DNA of 64,000 bases from Drechslerella dactyloides (Eukaryota > Ascomycota > Orbiliomycetes > Orbiliales > Orbiliaceae). Made by a program: the position numbers and the translations under genes. Location: NCBI GenBank assembly GCA_020064725.1, contig JAGTWJ010000017.1:4898001-4962000 (forward strand), written 5' to 3'. Within the stretch, counting starts at the first letter, position 1. Each line of letters starts with the position of its first letter. Positions 10,443 to 21,382 of this stretch are shown piece by piece. The notes under the pieces are model-generated. The model had not been told where the DNA came from, ran no database searches, and saw nothing but the letters and a program-made list of their open reading frames with translations.

Positions 10443-13400
10443 CTAGATCCATCCGCCTCGGAACGGAGGCTTCCCTTCAACCTGCTTTCCTTTCACCGCA
10501 TATCTGGGATCTTGCAAGTCGACTTGTTCGTTCGAGCTGCTGCCCGACCCTTCTTGACGGCTGCTGGTCGTAGGGCCGTCGCGGTGCGAGCGAGGCTTGG
10601 CGAAAGACATCTGTTCATTCGGAGCAAGACCGGGAGCTCCAAAGGGACGGAGGCGGGCATTCCCACGCCGGACAGGACTGATCGAGCGTTGAGGATTGCT
10701 AGCGACGGTAGTCGTGCTCTGCGTAAAATTGGTAGAGTAGCCCCCGCTAGATGCCGCTGTTGGGGACTTGAGCTTTGAGGCGGACTTGACTGGCGATGTG
10801 CCGTGAGTTTGCTTGACGGTCTTCGATGGAGGGTCCCTAGGGATGGAACGTATGCTTGCTGGAATGGCGGTCGGCTGCGCGCCTGGACGAATATGGACGG
10901 ATTGAATAGAATCGATGCCACCCACCGCGATACCTATGGGAGCTTTGGTAACATCGACATTGAATGGACCGGTTGAACCACGCTCGATGGTGTCATTTGA
11001 AGACATTCCTTGCTCAGCTGGATGCTCGGATGTCTGTTGTTGACGAAAGGGCTGAGTAGAAAGTGGAGGCTCGTGTGCGTCCTTCCGAAAGCTGGCCGAT
11101 TCCATGGAGTTCTTCTTCGCTTGCAAAGCATTGACAGTTGGGATACCCTCTGGCATGGTACCGAACGGTCGGAGATACGGCCTTCGCGGTGGCTCGTACG
11201 ATGCGTGCTTCGGGGGCGTCTCCTTTCGATTCGGCTTCGTCTCCATGATGGACTGAGTCGCTGTGATGATACGTTTGTGAGAGGTAGGCTGGTATCCAGA
11301 AGTGATTGGAGCCCGGGGCGCGGTCGGAGCAGCTGATGACTTTGGCTGTTGTGAACCCTTGGTCGCTAGAAGTCCCTGATCGACGCTGCGAGATCGGACC
11401 GGCAAATGCTGATCTGTGTCTGGAGATGGGTTCCCCTCCTGAAGCTCCTTTGCGAGATCCATCATAGCGTTGCGAACGGAAGCTGGCGTGGACTCTGGAA
11501 TATCCGTACCCAAGTCTCCCCATTTTCTAAGGACGACTTTCTTCCCTGGGCTCGCGACAGGCTGGACTGTTTTGTCGGTAGTGGAAGCTGTATACAATCT
11601 CGTTAGCACTTGAACCTCGCGGGACTATCAGATATTAGATATGAAAAAATTCAACACTACTCGCCTTTGATTCTGAGCGGAGCAACATTCTTCTTCTCCT
11701 CGAGAAATTCCTTAAAGTATTCCCGTGTCATTCCCTGTCCTTCCTTCCTGTACAGTTCCTCAAATTTTCGGTCATCGAATCCCGGGTCCTGCTGTTTTCG
11801 ATGCTGCTCTTTCCCGTTAAATGCCTAGTTTGAACGTGGTTGAGCGGATGAAGCCATCGTGACAGCGGACTCTGACTCGTACGTAGGAGTCATGGAGACC
11901 TTCGCGTGGACTCCGTTGTCCAGCTTGGCGTCTACAGGAAGACTTTTGCAAGAAGGCTCAAACTGGCTGTTTCTGGTGTCTTGTTGAATGGGGGAACCTT
12001 GATGGATGTATTCAGTTGAAGGTCGAGAATCTTCGACGCGACAAAGCTGCGTGGGGATTCGAGATAGAAGGAGGACTGCATTCGAAACGCATGTGTTGTA
12101 TTTTGTGTGTTGTCCGGCGGACGTCGGATTGTGACTGCGTGTGTTCTTGATGGCGTATTTTACTTCTTCAACCGTAGGGCAAAACCACTCTTGGATCACC
12201 GTAGAAGAAGTCTCGCGTCGAACCTGACAGCTTCCGTATGTGTGATTCGCTATCGTCTTAATTTCCTTGCCGGCTTCATCCAATTTTATGTATAGTGTTT
12301 GATAAAGCCGAGGAAAATTCTCGAGGCCAGGGCAATCTGCTGCGTCGTGAGCGTGTGAGTCGTCAGTATCGGCCTGCATTTCGGTATCCGGAAACATCCT
12401 CTCCGGTCCTCTGATCGAATCGTGGATAGGGTCGACGTCTTCCCATTCTTCTGCGTCCGTAGCCTCAAGCGCTTCGATCTCCTGTGCTGTCTGTTCGGTC
12501 TCTCGCGGCTGCTCCACTCCTGCCTCTCTGATTTCGAGTTTGGTTTCTCCCCGTGATTCCTGTCGGGAGGTCTGCTTCGCTGTAGGTTTTCCTGAGAAAA
12601 CTCTCGCAACCGCTCGATGAAACTTGCCCACTCGCTCCGTGGATCCGCCATATGCAGGTATGGGGCTTCTGTATTTCCGGCCGAACCTTACGAGCGATCC
12701 ATGGGATGCCTCGATTCTCCCATGGGAGCCAGCGGATCTCTTCTGCTCAGCGTCCTTTGCAACCTGCCTCTTTCGAGTTGCGTCTGCCATGGCTGCCCTG
12801 AGTCTCTTCCACTCATCAAAGCTGACGGCAGGGGAGATATCAGCCGTGTCTTCGAGATATTGTTTGTGAAGTTCGGCGTCTTCCGCAGCCCGGATCGCCT
12901 GGTTGGGCTTGCGACGCGCCTTGTCCAGAATGGTCTTCACCGCATGTGGTGCCTTGAGGGAAAACCATCTCTTGCGCTTGGAAACTCTGATCGTTGAGTT
13001 ATCCGTTCTGTCCTTGGGTTTGCTTCGTCGGGTGAAGCTGGAGGCTCCGAAATCCTCCATGCGGCTTCTCGGAGCGCCTCCGGGCAACATTGTGCGAGAT
13101 GATTCTGGGTACCAAACGAGAAGGTTCGACAAACTCTTCGGCGGATTGCTGATGGATGCCCGTTTGGTCGGGGTCTCGCGGCGAAAGGCGCTGGGGCGGG
13201 GCATCGGGAGGAGGTAGAGGGAGTTGGTGACGAAGAAGTTGTGGAGGACAGTGTTGCCGTGGATGTAGGACTTCATCACGACAAGCAACGGATAAAGAAG
13301 CCGCGGCTTGTACGGCCCACCCTTCTTCGGCGCCAAATCCTCATCGGAGAGCCTCTTGAGGGCGGTGACGCGGCGATCCATGCGAGGGATCGATCCGCCC

Positions 13401-14371
13401 GCCTGATGGGCACCTCCAGCAGCGCCTTGAGAGCCCGTCGGGACACGTCCCTGGGAGGCGCCAATTCTCTCGCCCCCCACCACCTGGATCATGTCTGTCG
13501 TGATCCTTTTGCCGGACTGGCGGCTCGATGCAGCGGCCTTGTCGCGGGCAGACGGCAGAAACACGGACTTGATGATCGACCGCTTCCGCCGATGCTGCTT
13601 GATGGGCTGCGAGGGCGTCGCCGGGAAGCTGATGGTCGCGCTGCACAGGACGGTGTGGGTGGACTCCACCGCCTGGCGATGCTGGCAGGGAGGTGACTGG
13701 CGGTCTTCGGCGGGGCAAGGAGCAGGAGGTGGAGGGACGGAGGAGGCAGACTCGACCCCGTTGACGGTCCCCGCTTTGCGTGCGGCGACAGGTGGGCGGA
13801 TTGGGATCCTGTGCAAGGCTCTCCCAATCCGCACCACCTCGTACGTCTTCACCTTCGCCTTCTCATCCTGCGACGACGGCGGCGAGGATGGCGACGACGG
13901 CTTGAGGGGCCGTGCCCCGGTGCAGCGCTGCACCGCCTTCGAAAAGAAGGCTGCTGCTCTCGAGGCAGGAGACCGCTGTGTCTCCCCCTTGCCCTCCTTC
14001 CCACCGAGGATCTTCCCCTTCACGATGGGGGGAGCCCCCTCGTGGTTCTCCTCGCGTTGGCGCCGTCGATGCTGTCCGGTGCCTTCGCTTGGCTGCCATG
14101 GCGAAGGCCCGCCAGGCGGCATGGCCTTCTGTTCGGCCAGCCTTTCGCGGAGCTGCTCCCGCTTGCTGGTGCACAGCATCCGCCACTCTACCTCGGTGAA
14201 GTCTGCCCGGTCCTTGGGCGCCATCTTCTTCACCTCGTCCCCACGATGGTGGAAGGCATTGTTTTTGGCTCGCTGAGCCGGGTCGTCGCCCTCGACCGTT
14301 GGTGGCTGATATGGGGTGCCACCCCGGCAGGCTGCGCGGTCTTGCGAAGCCATGCGTGTAGACCGGCTCAT
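10443..14371 (-). CDS. Very large basic, disordered protein of unknown function
   Basis: I do not recognise it. Proposed exons: 14371-11900, 11824-11665, 11587-10443 (about 1,258 residues). The first is a single open frame rich in Arg, Lys, Pro, Ser and Gln, with charged coiled patches around FDEWKRLRAAMADATRKRQ and an acidic LEATDAEEWEDVDP. The middle exon encodes FDDRKFEELYRKEGQGMT. The last encodes KWGDLGTDIPESTPASVRNA and two related motifs, PYLRPFGTMP and ARLRPFGAPG. The second intron (11588-11664) needs a GC donor (GCGAGT) and has a perfect GCTAAC branch site; it keeps the frame. The first junction (11825-11899, GTCTCC...TAG) is weaker: the frame on both sides is the same, split by an in-frame TAG at 11825-11827. 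It could instead be two genes. No catalytic motif or membrane segment is seen; a nuclear or scaffold role would be guesswork. Confidence 0.6.
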
Positions 14372-15283
14372 TGTTCGAGAGAGCAGAGAGGAGAAAAGGA
14401 TGGAAGGAAAGAGAACGAGAGAATGAGAGGGAATGCGATGGGAGATGGGATCGAGGGTGAGATAAGGATGGTGGGAAGGGAGGAGAAAGGTGCGTGATGG
14501 GTGCTGAAGACAAGAACAAAAATTTCTGGCATGCTGGCGGCGATTGTACAGCTATGCTCAGGGCTCATAAGTACAATTGAATAGCGTGCGGCAAGATCAC
14601 TGCTGATTCTAGCCACCGATGCCGAAAAATATCCACATGTAGACTAACTTATATATTTTGCAGTAAACCTTGTGGAGACCCGCTAGCTTATTCGATCGAT
14701 CGATATATCACTAATGATGCTGGGCATCGACTGAAGGCAGCTCACGTTCAACATTTCGGGCCATATGGGCCTACATTAAGTATTCATTGCTGACGTCTAG
14801 CTAGACATACATGTATATACTTACAGCTAGCTAGCTGTGCGCGTCTCTGGTGATCATTCTCTGTTATAGTTTGACTTAATAGAGCGTATCTCGTTGAAGG
14901 TTATCTGGGCTTGAATCACAGAGGCCTATGACTACCTCTCCCATGTCTGTCTCAACTAGACATGTTAACCCTTCTGATGTATGTTCCGAATCCTATATCC
15001 TTTCGTCAGGATTGGTTACACAAGGCGACATGACATCTAAGACAAGTCCTACCACTTTAATGTGTGGCCGAAGATTTGATTTCGAAAAATGCAAAGAGAG
15101 TGCTGGCATGCATGTGCATAAGTATGAACAATCTTGCATTTGATAAAGTTATATAACATAGGGAGTTCAAGGGAAGTCATCAGTGGGTGCGAGAGATATT
15201 AAAAATACAAGAGGCGGGAATGCGAGTAGCAGAAATCGTGCATAGAACCATTGTAAAAGAACGCGTGAGAAGCGTATGCAGAA
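14372..15283. other. Intergenic region, AT-rich
   Basis: Begins with the purine/pyrimidine-biased leader of the large minus-strand gene (14372-14520). The remainder has only short frames and several AGCT-type palindromes (near 14823-14837). No gene seen. Confidence 0.5.
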
Positions 15284-17741
15284 TCAACGTAAAAATCGTA
15301 ATATTCGTCGGAAAGAACTAGCATCCTTCTTTTTCTTCGTTCCAGAATACTCTCCTTGGGAATCATTGCTCCTCCCAGCTTCGGGGCTAGCAGCCGGAGC
15401 TGTTTGGCCTTGCTCAGCTTGAACATTCTCGACAATGTTTATGAAGGCTGTAACAGTATCCGGGCTAGGAGAAGCTGGAACGTTCGTGAGACCGTCAAGG
15501 CTCTCCTCGTTTGCGACTAAATGTGAACAAAGGTTCCGACCTTCGTAATGTGGAGAATATATATTTGTTCGATCCCGCCAATCTCTTAGTGCTGCGAAAG
15601 GCTGATCATCCCTCGGGAACAAGATTCTGTCTGATGGTCGAACACTGGGAGATGAAGAAAACTGGTGGCTGGGGCTACTGCATGTAGCCGTCGACTAGGC
15701 GGCGTTCGCGGCGCCCGTTTGGTGTTTTTCATTCTGTACTGCCCGGTCTCGGGCTTCCTTCTGCTTGTGATAAAGTTCACGACGTTTCTTTAACCGAGCA
15801 AACTCGCTAGGCTCTCCTGCAGCTAGTAGGTAAGATGGCGAACTAGTGTAGGCCCGAGTGGTAGCGTGAGCAAAGCTGCCTTGATCATCATATCGAGAAG
15901 TGCTGTGGCCGTTGAAATGATTATTGTAAGGTGTCTGTGCCATTACCTGATAGGCCTGATGTCCATAAGCCGGATTCGAAGGCGATGCTGGGTCAATGGC
16001 TGGAAAGCTCCGCCCCTTGAGCCCATGTGCTGTTACGGTCCGTGAAAGCCTCTCCTGGCGGACAGGAATTTCCAGTATGTTCGATAGGTCATACCTCTGA
16101 GTTGCCCTGGGCCCCGGGTTTCCCCATGGCTCTTGGCGATGGCCTCGTCGGGGTAGTCTGTGCTGCCCTTCAGTGGTGGCATAGCCGTCGAAATTCTTGA
16201 TATTCGAGTGTCCAAGAATGCTGAGCGTGGGCTCCTTGGGAGCATTACCTGAGCATTCACATAAGGGTGACTCTTTTGCGTCGTGTTGCTTTTTCCATCC
16301 ATAGGAGTCGCAGCTCGTGCCGTTTTGTTGTGGTCTTTGTGCTGAATATTCCCCGCAAGCGTTTCGCAGACTGGCGTTAGAATAGGAACCCGTTTCTAGA
16401 AGATATCTACTGGTGAGCTAGTTGCTAAACATTGGGAACGGAGGGTCAGAATCAAAGGAATATCATACGCTGGTACTGAGTGCCAAGGATGGGGCGGCCT
16501 GGATTATTTCTCCATTGGCTGCTTCCCCTGGAGAACTCTGCAGAATCCCACAACTGACTGGAGACAATCTCCGAATCCGATTCCGGAGAACTCCCCGGAG
16601 GATTGGTAGGTGGTGGATATGGATACATCATAGGTTGATTTTGCTGGACTTCAGAATGCTGCAGCTCTGAGGGAGTCATAGCTGCTTGTTCTAGACGGTT
16701 ATGAAGATGAGGTAGGTCCGAGCTAGGGATGCCTGCCGAAAATTGGCTTTGGGGCTTGTGTAGACAGGGATTCGCCAGCCCTTGAGGGGGCACGTCCACT
16801 TCGAGACACGTAGACTGTTGTAGACTCGTTGAACCAGGTACTTCGAAGTCGAAGAGGTCCGTTGCAGAACTTTCGTCTCGACCGCTAGAGTCGGAGGATA
16901 TCCCTGGGGAATCCTGGTGGCTGAACTCGGTGCCACTGCCTGGAGCTGTTTGAAACGACTCGGGAGAGATCTTGGTGGACTGTGTATTCTTTGAGATGCT
17001 TGATACAGGTCGCTGACTTCCAGGGGATCCAGAAGTGAAGGTAGATCGACTTTGTTGTATGAGGAGATGTGACTGTTGGGATTTCAAAGAAGCAAAGTGC
17101 GGGATGAGCCCTGGAAGGGCCTTGCATTTGGAGTCCACGCTAGCCGATAGAGTTCCCGTGCCGTATGGCTGCTGAGACTGACTAGGTAAGTCCTGTTCTT
17201 CAATGATAGCTCCAGCCACATTTGACCTATGGGCTAGGTCTAAAAGACCACCATCCATCCCCTCAGCTGTGTTCTGTAGAACAACAATGTTCTTCTTTCT
17301 GAGATCCTTCTTTAACTTGTCCTGTGGGTCACTTTTGAACCATCCGAACATTCTTGCGGTCTTTTTCTCCGGTGCAGCGCTGGGTGTCGCTTTCCCCGTT
17401 GGATGGACCGACTCCTTGGCCAATGGGTTGTAGGGCTGTGGTTGGAATCCAGAGGGCAACATCACCCGATCATGATGATTGTGGGCATCAATCCGTTCCC
17501 ATTTCGCTTTTCCGATTGAACGATAGATATGACTACCGTATTGGAAGGCATCGGGGGCGAGTAGCCGAACGCCTCGTGCCTCTAGACGCTCTATTTTCTC
17601 CTCCTCGACAGCCGCGTTATCCAGAATCTCGTCAACAACAGCAACGATCTCGGGAAGAAGGTTACTCATATCGTCAGCGAGTGGAGGAAGAACAGGTGGC
17701 TCATCTTGGAGTGGAATCTTTTGTCGTTTCTTCCAAAACAT
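15284..17741 (-). CDS. Disordered protein of unknown function, frame interrupted by one TAG
   Basis: I do not recognise a family. Exon 1 is 17741-16469; a 73-nt intron (16396-16468, GTATGA...TAG) leads to exon 2, which runs in one frame to a TAG at 15695-15697 (657 residues). The same frame is then open for 137 more codons to a TGA at 15284-15286, and that part also looks like protein (FPRDDQPFAALRDWRDR, EGRNLCSHLVANEESLDGL, KKKKDASSFRRILRFLR). A 45-nt intron (GTACAG...TAG) would remove the stop exactly and keep frame, but it lacks a clear branch point. The N-terminus has a helical segment (MSNLLPEIVAVVDEILDN); the centre is Ser/Gln/Pro-rich; EFARLKKRRELYHKQKEARD is a basic coiled stretch. 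The start could be 17789 (16 residues longer). Confidence 0.6.
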
Positions 17742-18516
17742 GGCTGGGGAAACTATTTGGTCGGTGGCGGTTAGCTCTTTGGTTCTCAACGGAAGCCTTC
17801 AGGAATAGCTTTAGCCTAGTACTCGTACATTCAGCGATGTTTGGAAGGTAGACACATCAACGAGTTTGACGAGAAAGTCTAGAATGAAGAAATCGATGAT
17901 GTTAGTCGCTTGTTTGTATATTAACGAAGCCTATCATAAGCACGGACTGATTGGTGTCGTATGGGAAGGGTGAAGGCCAATGATGTGTGGGACCGGGGCA
18001 ACGTACCAAAGGATCTAAGATTCGATCTCTCTATAGGAGAGCGAAGTGTATTTTGATTTGTGGGAGGAGTGCGCGAAGTTCGATTCAAGCTGGTGGGGAG
18101 CTTGCAGCTAAGACGACAGTCCGAGGAGGACTACAGAAGCTCGGGAGTAAACACAGTTTGAGGATGATAGGATGATAAGAAGGGTGCACTCTGGGTGGGA
18201 GTGGGATGCGATAGGATCGGGCTTTCCGTCATGTAGGAAGTGGTGATGGTGAAGGAGGAGGAGGATGAGTGAAGAGGAGCAGGCGCAGAGAATATGTCCA
18301 CTCTGCGCGCTGGGAGGCATTCTTCTTCTCAACACACACGTCGGCTGCGATTGAATCGCGATACCATCTACACCGCCTGGCCCTGAGACTACTACACCCC
18401 CCCCCATAGGTAAGTGCATCCTACACCGTGATCCGCCGAGAGCATGGCTGACAAGCATTCACAGGACAAGAGAAGACTAGATACATTTGTGTCGCCTCTG
18501 ATACCGCCGCACCGAG
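17742..18516. other. Divergent promoter region
   Basis: Separates two genes transcribed outward (disordered protein on minus, AsaB-like enzyme on plus), so it should hold both promoters. A C-rich run lies at 18395-18406 just upstream of the plus-strand gene. No gene seen. Confidence 0.5.
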
Positions 18517-19548
18517 ATGCCTAATATATCGGCGCCGCCAACTTTGCTCCCTCACGCTCTGACGAACATGGCCGTCATTGACGACGACCCAACAAGCCGG
18601 TCCACAACAGATCGGATGGGTCTTGACTCTAGTAGAAAGTCTGCAGACAAGAATGCTCCTCTTTCATCGCCACAGCATCTCCCGCTACCTCCCCGCATTT
18701 CCGGCGACATCACTCGCACTTTGCACTTTTTCCGCCCTCCCCGCTACGGCTCTCCCCCACGATTCCTCGTCGCCCACCCAAACGGCAGCGGTATCAAGAA
18801 TTTTGGAACAATACCTATAGTTGTACCGATCCGCGACATCCGAAATAAGGAGCATCGTTTCCATTTGGCTCTGCACTCGTTCAAGCCCGTGCGGCATCTT
18901 CAACCTCTTCCCTATCCGCTGGACCTGAAGAATACCGATGTCATCGCCATCATCCACAACAGTACTACTGAAATACTCCAGCGACACGTCTCTTCCCCAA
19001 ACCAGATAACCATCTTCTCCACCGGCTTATTAAAAGCCCGCAGCCCTATCGGTAGCGCTCGTCCGACTATCTCCCACCCGTTGCAGATCGATCAGACGCC
19101 TAAAGCAGCCCTCCTACGTGCCAAACGACACCTTTCGCCTGTGGTCTCACAGCATATTGCATCTGGCACACTGTCACTCAGAGTAATCAACCTTTACCGT
19201 CCTGTCCTCCCTCGCGGCGTGGGCATAAGTGATCACCAGCTCTGCGTTACTGAGTCTCTAACGATTTCCGAAGATGACCTCGCTTCTGTTGAGCACGTTT
19301 ACCCGGACAGAATCGGCCAAACCTATGCAATACGGCACGCAAAGGGGCAAAGGTTTTGGTATTGGAGTAATTTGGATAGCACAGAGGGAATCCTCGTCCA
19401 GGTTTACGACAGTCTTTTCGGGTGTGACGCTGATGGTAGGGAGAGGATGGTTAGAGGAGGCTCAGGTTTCTTCAGGCTGATGCCAGAGGCGTGGGAGGAG
19501 TCGCAAGAAGCAGAATGGCTTGTGGTCAGGGCTTTGGTTGTTGCGTAA
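18517..19548 (+). CDS. CmcJ/AsaB/NvfI-like oxidoreductase
   Basis: Single exon, 343 residues. It has the features of the fungal AsaB family named after the asperfuranone-type hydroxylase/desaturase and related to the cephamycin CmcJ chain: LRVINLYRPVLPRG, then VYPDRIGQTYAIRHAKGQRF, WYWSNLDSTEGILVQVYDS, the block that carries the family's conserved residues. These proteins act on secondary metabolites as hydroxylases or desaturases; the exact chemistry of this one is unknown. The N-terminal 45 residues are disordered. Two ATGs lie close together (residues 1 and 18); the first is chosen only because it is longest. No biosynthetic backbone gene sits nearby. The GT-poor end RGGSGFFRLMPEAWEES replaces the Ala-His-Ala-Ser-Phe seen in many relatives, which may mean a diverged active end. 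Confidence 0.82.
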   Translation: MPNISAPPTLLPHALTNMAVIDDDPTSRSTTDRMGLDSSRKSADKNAPLSSPQHLPLPPRISGDITRTLHFFRPPRYGSPPRFLVAHPNGSGIKNFGTIPIVVPIRDIRNKEHRFHLALHSFKPVRHLQPLPYPLDLKNTDVIAIIHNSTTEILQRHVSSPNQITIFSTGLLKARSPIGSARPTISHPLQIDQTPKAALLRAKRHLSPVVSQHIASGTLSLRVINLYRPVLPRGVGISDHQLCVTESLTISEDDLASVEHVYPDRIGQTYAIRHAKGQRFWYWSNLDSTEGILVQVYDSLFGCDADGRERMVRGGSGFFRLMPEAWEESQEAEWLVVRALVVA

Positions 19549-20758
19549 GGCGTAAAAACAGGTATTACTGATACGTATCGATACGTATTCCGCAGAGCAG
19601 CATGCAGAAGCGCCAAGCGGACCTTGATGATATTTTGCATTTCGCAGCATTGCTCGCTCTGCAAATAATAGGTTAAACACAATATATTGATCTCGTAAAT
19701 TAGACGTGCTGTAAATGTAGCGAGCCATACTTTCCTTAGATTGCGTTGATAGATGAGACAGGATCGAAGGCAGATATATCAACAAAGCCCATGTGCCCGT
19801 AGGATCCACCGGTACCGTGAATTAGATGCAAAATCTACGTAACCATCCCCATATCCCTATATAAATTTTGTGGGCATTCTGCAGATAGTCAGACTGGACA
19901 TAGAATTGTAGCACACCGACAATAGTCTAGATAGCCCTCACGCTGGTCTCGCTAACATAGCTTACTAGTGAGATCTTGTCATCTGAAACAACATCGCACT
20001 TGGCCATACAAACAGCTACACAGCACACGACCGGCAAAACTCACCTGCAAGTATTTTTGCGGTCAACCGGCCTGGGTTCAGTGTGACTTTCCAGATGAGG
20101 AAATCCAACAATACCAATACTGGTGTTGTGTCGTGACCGGTACATATATAGCATATGTCGGTAAAGAGCCCGTAGTTTCAAGCATTCTGGAGCTACGTAA
20201 GCGCCTAGACACTCCACCAAACTCATGATCAGAATGCTCCGGTAGCTAAAGTCTGTTATAAAGAAGCTCACTGATAACAGAGTTTCACACTTCATCCCAG
20301 TCCTCAACATCAGTTGGTAAAAACCAGCTAAGATCCCTATCAGATCACCCACATAAACCGTCCACGATCCACTTAATCAGTTCTCATTATCACTCAGCTA
20401 GAATTTGACCCATGACTACGTTCAAGACCTAGCTCCGAACTTTCCAGAAGGCTTGATGACCTGGAAGATCACCATAATTCACTAATTGTCGCTTGTTAGC
20501 ATCTGGAAGACTTTGCCGTCTTCTTTGAATGCACTCGCATATTCGATCGAAGACATCAAATCAAAGGTACCAAATATCCCCCGACTATATACTGTAATGA
20601 CACCTCGAAGTCCGTGTCTACTAGTATCCTTGATTCACGCTAATCTATATATGCAGTCCGAACAGTTGTAGCGTCTAGAAAAGGACTATCAAAACGCCAA
20701 TCCTGTTCGGAAAATCGATAAAATCCGATACGCAATCAGTAAACCCCATACTACAACC
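19549..20758. other. Intergenic region with a tyrosinase relic
   Basis: Contains the short tyrosinase copper-site relic at 19758-19822 (listed separately). The rest has stop codons in every frame at short intervals; an 86-codon plus-strand frame at 19968-20228 has no recognisable domain. Confidence 0.5.
19758..19822 (-). pseudogene. Relic of a tyrosinase copper-B site
   Basis: Read on the minus strand it gives IHGTGGSYGHMGFVDISAFD followed by PV, matching residues 311-331 of the intact tyrosinase in this window (DNA 32945-33000), with about nine mismatches over 65 bases. Similarity ends sharply on the upstream side and continues only weakly, with indels and a stop, to about 19715 on the other. 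A conserved catalytic-site match of this length is not chance; it is the last piece of a decayed tyrosinase gene copy. Confidence 0.75.
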
Positions 20759-21382
20759 ATGGGGAGACTTCACTCTAAGCTTATCGATTGCTGCTGCTAC
20801 CACAGCCCGTATGATCCGCATTCCGACACCTCCACCCAGGACTCTATCAATGACACGTTTGAGCTCCCCCGCCGTATGCCTCGGCACGAAACCCCTAATG
20901 CCCGTCCCGCCACCGTGGAGCCTAATATTCACCGCCTTCGCCAACATCACGATACAGCTACGGCTGCAGCTGCAATAGGTACCCGCGATCCCCCCGATGA
21001 GTCTGCACTCATTATCGAACCTGGTGTCATGTATGACGACCCACTCGTTGCTTCAACTCCCGAGCGAAACCAGTCCCGAGATCGGCGCAATGCTCAACGA
21101 CAACGTTTTCACGGCCACGGAACCGTCGCTACTCGCGGTACTTCCGAGCTCGGGGAAGGAGGTGGAAGTGCCGGTGCTCAGCAGATCGCTGCTATCGTTC
21201 AGAATACCGGCGCCACCCATGTGTTGACCGGGCGTTCTTCTCGCGTCCCGAAGAACTACCGCCGAACCCTCCGCCGTCGCAGCCGCCTTAATGTCGGGCC
21301 ATACATTCACGGCGGGGTCTACTCTGAAAATGAGCTGGGTCTCCCAGCTGGGGAGTATATGTACTCCACGCATATGTTTTAA
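20759..21382 (+). CDS. Small hypothetical protein with lipidation-type N-terminus
   Basis: Single exon, 207 residues, no known domain. The start MGRLHSKLIDCCCYH is notable: Gly2 with Ser6 and Lys7 fits the N-myristoylation consensus and three adjacent cysteines (11-13) could be palmitoylated, the arrangement of dually acylated membrane-attached proteins. The middle is disordered and rich in His, Arg, Thr and Ala; the end has GRSSRVPKNYRRTLRRRSR, a strongly basic patch, then a tyrosine-rich tail. ATG context ACCATGG is good. Membrane attachment is inference from the motif only. It may be lineage-specific. Confidence 0.55.
   Translation: MGRLHSKLIDCCCYHSPYDPHSDTSTQDSINDTFELPRRMPRHETPNARPATVEPNIHRLRQHHDTATAAAAIGTRDPPDESALIIEPGVMYDDPLVASTPERNQSRDRRNAQRQRFHGHGTVATRGTSELGEGGGSAGAQQIAAIVQNTGATHVLTGRSSRVPKNYRRTLRRRSRLNVGPYIHGGVYSENELGLPAGEYMYSTHMF

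Noticed and set aside
13491..14497. Long plus-strand frames opposite the large disordered gene
   Set aside because: Arg/Gly/Ser-rich antisense shadows; no splice or domain support.
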